From positions 1-7,118 of the forward strand of contig CAIKYE010000158.1 in the NCBI GenBank assembly GCA_903831585.1: 7,118 nt of DNA, in the 5' to 3' direction. The notes beneath the pieces are model-generated. The model did no database searches and had not been told where the DNA came from. It worked only from the letters and a program-made list of their open reading frames with translations. Below, in pieces: positions 4,382 to 7,118 of the stretch. Within the stretch, counting starts at the first letter, position 1; every line of letters starts with the position of its first letter. This DNA comes from an uncultured Micrococcales bacterium (GTDB taxonomy: Bacteria; Actinomycetota; Actinomycetes; Actinomycetales; Microbacteriaceae). The position numbers and the translations under genes were made by a program.

Positions 4382-7118
4382 ATGGCTGATTCGAGGTCGT
4401 CAAGCCTTTCCGAGCTAGCGAAGTATGGGTTTGCCGACCTGTCGTCTACTTTTCCGAAGCTAGAGCAGTTGGTGCGAGCCGTTGGCGATAACGGGCGATC
4501 TGCGCTTTCAAGCCTCGCCCTGTCTGCCAACCCAGATCAGGCTCTCAACTACCTACTTAATCTTGCTGATGTTGAACAATCGAAAATCAAGAAGCTTTTA
4601 GGGCGCCAAGACTCTGCCGATCGATTGTGTCGACTTTTGGGAGCTTCCGAGGCCATGGGCGACTTGATCATGAGGCATCCTGAGTTACTTGTCCACTTTG
4701 AAAAACAAGCGGAAACTTTGCGGTCTGCCGTTGAGTTGCGCGAGTTACTAGTTGGTTCTGTTTCGTCAGCGCTTGGCACTCATTTCGAAGCCCAGGAGGT
4801 TTGGTCGAAGCTCAGGCTTGCCTACCGGCGGGAGTTATTGCAAATTGCCATCTTCGACCTTGAGCAGAGTGATGCTGAGGCTGGCCTGCCAAAAGTCGCT
4901 GCCTCTCTCGCAGACCTGGCTGGCGCAGCGCTCGACGCGGCTATCGAAATAGCAAGAGCAGAACTGAAGTCGACAACAGAATTCGGAACCTTTTCAATTG
5001 ACGAAATAGACGACACTCGCTTAGCGGTTATTGCCATGGGTAAATGTGGTGCGCGAGAACTCAACTACATCAGTGACGTCGACGTGATATTTGTTGCCGA
5101 TTCAATCGGGCAACACGAAGATAACTCCAAAACGCTCGACATTGCCACCAGATTGGCTACTCGAATGATGCGCGCCATCGATGGCAATGCCAAAGAGCCA
5201 ATGCTTTGGCAAGTCGATGCGAATCTGAGGCCAGAGGGAAAGAGCGGCGCACTGGTTCGAACTCTCGAGTCACACATTGCCTACTATGAGCGATGGGCAC
5301 AAAGCTGGGAGTTCCAGGCCCTGCTCAAGGCAAGGCCGATAGCGGGCGACATGATGCTTGGGCAGGCATACGTCTCTGCCCTCGCTCCTAAGGTTTGGGC
5401 CTCGGCCGGGCGCGACGGGTTTGTCGAATCGGCTCAGAGAATGCGTGAGCGAGTAACCGAAAACATTAATGAGTCCGAGGTTGACGCGCAGATCAAACTG
5501 GGCCCTGGCGGCCTTCGCGACATCGAGTTCACGGTTCAGCTGTTGCAGCTGGTGCACGGTCGGTCTGATGAAACCCTGCGGCATCGGGACACTCTAGGAG
5601 CTATAGCGTCCTTGGCTGCTGGCGGCTACATCGGTCGTTCAGAAGCCGATTCATTCTCGAGGCACTATCGATTCTTGAGATTGCTCGAACATCGCATTCA
5701 GCTGAGCCAAATGCGCAGAACTCACCTGATGCCGTCTTCAGAGGTGGCGCGTCGAGCGCTCGCACGCAGTCTCTCGGTCAAGCAAACCACCGAGCAACTC
5801 ATGAAGCGTTGGGAGGCTGTGAAGATCGAAGTTAGAGGTTTGCACCAACGAATCTTCTATAGACCGCTGCTGAGTGCTGTTGCCAAAATCGAAGACAGCG
5901 GCCTTGAACTCACCTCGACGCAGGCCCAGGACAGGCTCGCCGCAATCGGTTTTATCGACCCGAAGAGTGCCCTAACTCACATCGCCGCCCTAACCAGCGG
6001 TCTTTCGCGAAGATCTGCAATTCAAAGGCAACTTCTGCCGGTGCTTTTGCAGTGGTTCTCTGATGGCACAGATCCCGATTCTGCACTGCTGTCTTTCAGG
6101 CGGCTGAGTGAAGACCTGGGCGAGTCTCACTGGTATCTCAGGATGTTGCGAGATTCATCGGGAGCGGCCGAGAGAATGACCAAGGTCTTATCCAATAGCA
6201 AGCTCGCCACCGGGCTCTTCGAAAGAATTCCCGAAGGTGCTGCGTGGTTTGAAGATTCAGCTGAATTGCAGCCAGTTGACCGTGAGGCATTACGTGCCGA
6301 ACTGCAATCGATCGCGGATCGACATGAAGACATCGAAACGGCTGCTTCTTCAATTAGACAGGTTAGAAGACGCGAGACGCTAAGAATCGCAATGGGCGCG
6401 GTGTTGGGTGAATTGAACATTCATCAGGTCAGTGCGGCCCTTTCAGAGCTAGCCGAACTTTATCTGCAGGCGATGCTCGCAGCGATTCAAGCGACAGATG
6501 AATTTGTAGCAAACAGCGATGGCCTTGATTTTGCCATTATCGCGATGGGTCGTTTTGGAGGCGAAGAGTTGGGTTTCGGTTCAGACGCCGACATCATGTA
6601 TGTCTACGATGCGAACGCAGACCAGACCGAGGCGCAGAAAAACGTCGAGCTCATGGTTTCGCGGCTCAAGGCTTTGACGGCCGATAACGTGCTCGAATTT
6701 GAGATCGACATCGACCTGCGCCCCGAGGGTAAGAACGGGGCCGTTGCTAGGTCGATTGAGTCATACGAGAGCTATTACGAGCGCTGGGCAAACACCTGGG
6801 AAGCTCAAGCTCTGCTAAGGGCTCGAGTCATAGCCGGCTCAGAGTCTCTGCGACAACGATTCACGGCTCTCATCGACCGATACCGCTATCCGGCTCAGCT
6901 CGAGGCCGGCGCCATCATTGAGATTCGCCGCATCAAAGCTAGGGTCGAGAGCGAGCGATTGCCTCAGGGTGCCGATGCAAAGCGGCACCTCAAACTGGGC
7001 CGAGGTTCACTAAGTGACGTTGAGTGGCTTGTGCAACTCTTCCAACTTCGTTTTGGCGATAAGCACCCGCAAATTAGAACACCGAGAACACTCGACGCAC
7101 TAAATGCGATGGTCGATG
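4382..7118 (+). CDS. glnE: Bifunctional glutamine synthetase adenylyltransferase/adenylyl-removing enzyme, 3' end outside window
   Basis: GlnE attaches AMP to a tyrosine of glutamine synthetase when nitrogen is plentiful and removes it by phosphorolysis when nitrogen is short, under PII control. The frame is open from ATG 4382 to the window end: 912 complete codons of a protein usually near 950-1000 residues, so only the C-terminal tail is missing. Two homologous halves are visible. The N-terminal adenylyl-removing half has MGKCGARELNYISDVD with metal ligands Asp232/Asp234, LRPEGKSGAL (282-291), YYERWAQSWE and LGPGGLRDIEF (373-383). The C-terminal adenylyltransferase half repeats these as MGRFGGEELGFGSDAD with Asp735/Asp737, LRPEGKNGAV (779-788), YYERWANTWE and LGRGSLSDVEW (872-882). 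Both nucleotidyltransferase centres look intact. The ATG lies 8 bp after the glnA stop without a clear Shine-Dalgarno sequence, suggesting coupled translation from a glnA-glnE mRNA. MADSRSSSLSELAKYGFADL fits known actinobacterial GlnE N-termini. Confidence 0.96.
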   Translation, partial: MADSRSSSLSELAKYGFADLSSTFPKLEQLVRAVGDNGRSALSSLALSANPDQALNYLLNLADVEQSKIKKLLGRQDSADRLCRLLGASEAMGDLIMRHPELLVHFEKQAETLRSAVELRELLVGSVSSALGTHFEAQEVWSKLRLAYRRELLQIAIFDLEQSDAEAGLPKVAASLADLAGAALDAAIEIARAELKSTTEFGTFSIDEIDDTRLAVIAMGKCGARELNYISDVDVIFVADSIGQHEDNSKTLDIATRLATRMMRAIDGNAKEPMLWQVDANLRPEGKSGALVRTLESHIAYYERWAQSWEFQALLKARPIAGDMMLGQAYVSALAPKVWASAGRDGFVESAQRMRERVTENINESEVDAQIKLGPGGLRDIEFTVQLLQLVHGRSDETLRHRDTLGAIASLAAGGYIGRSEADSFSRHYRFLRLLEHRIQLSQMRRTHLMPSSEVARRALARSLSVKQTTEQLMKRWEAVKIEVRGLHQRIFYRPLLSAVAKIEDSGLELTSTQAQDRLAAIGFIDPKSALTHIAALTSGLSRRSAIQRQLLPVLLQWFSDGTDPDSALLSFRRLSEDLGESHWYLRMLRDSSGAAERMTKVLSNSKLATGLFERIPEGAAWFEDSAELQPVDREALRAELQSIADRHEDIETAASSIRQVRRRETLRIAMGAVLGELNIHQVSAALSELAELYLQAMLAAIQATDEFVANSDGLDFAIIAMGRFGGEELGFGSDADIMYVYDANADQTEAQKNVELMVSRLKALTADNVLEFEIDIDLRPEGKNGAVARSIESYESYYERWANTWEAQALLRARVIAGSESLRQRFTALIDRYRYPAQLEAGAIIEIRRIKARVESERLPQGADAKRHLKLGRGSLSDVEWLVQLFQLRFGDKHPQIRTPRTLDALNAMVD

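Noticed and set aside
4822..5064. Short minus-strand open frames inside glnE (here and at several places to 6420)
   Set aside because: Low-complexity Ser/Ala/Arg-rich translations antisense to a conserved enzyme, without start signals.
1..7118. An undescribed defence, mobile or repeat-based system
   Set aside because: Every stretch is covered by recognisable core metabolism genes. I see no transposase, integrase, toxin-antitoxin pair, CRISPR repeat, tRNA or attachment-like direct repeats, and no obvious compositional break.

Overview
The window reads as a compact housekeeping stretch of an actinobacterial chromosome. The gene set and order (small SPOR-domain protein, panB, glutamine-dependent NAD synthetase, a short-form GlnA2-type glutamine synthetase, glnE) is the arrangement I associate with Actinobacteria. 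The moderate G+C (I estimate slightly above 50%), very short intergenic gaps and protein flavour suggest a streamlined Microbacteriaceae-like lineage such as the freshwater Luna group (Rhodoluna/Aquiluna). That taxonomic guess is inference, not proven by the window.

Layout. Positions 1-141 hold the 3' end of a small plus-strand SPOR-domain gene. It converges on, and overlaps by 4 bp, a minus-strand cluster that runs nadE (2996-1344), ridA-like (1337-942), panB (941-138). The gaps in this cluster are 6 bp and 0 bp, so it looks like one transcription unit. Between nadE and the divergent plus-strand glnA (3036-4373) there are only 39 bp. An 8 bp gap follows glnA, then glnE starts at 4382 and runs off the right edge with about 912 codons present. 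No stretch over 300 bases lacks a gene. I see no RNA genes, mobile elements, CRISPR arrays or convincing terminators.

How the genes fit together. GlnA makes glutamine. NadE uses glutamine as nitrogen donor for NAD. GlnE controls glutamine synthetase activity by reversible adenylylation. PanB makes the first committed intermediate of pantothenate/CoA, and the RidA-like protein probably clears reactive enamine/imine intermediates. The theme is nitrogen assimilation plus NAD and CoA cofactor supply.

I found no clearly new system; the genes are recognisable core genes. The points most worth a second look are the 39-bp divergent control region (a self-symmetric -10-like TAGCCTA and an overlapping 14-bp dyad), a possible leaderless nadE mRNA, the tryptophan replacing the adenylylation tyrosine in the GlnA encoded next to glnE, and the ridA-like gene placed directly before panB.
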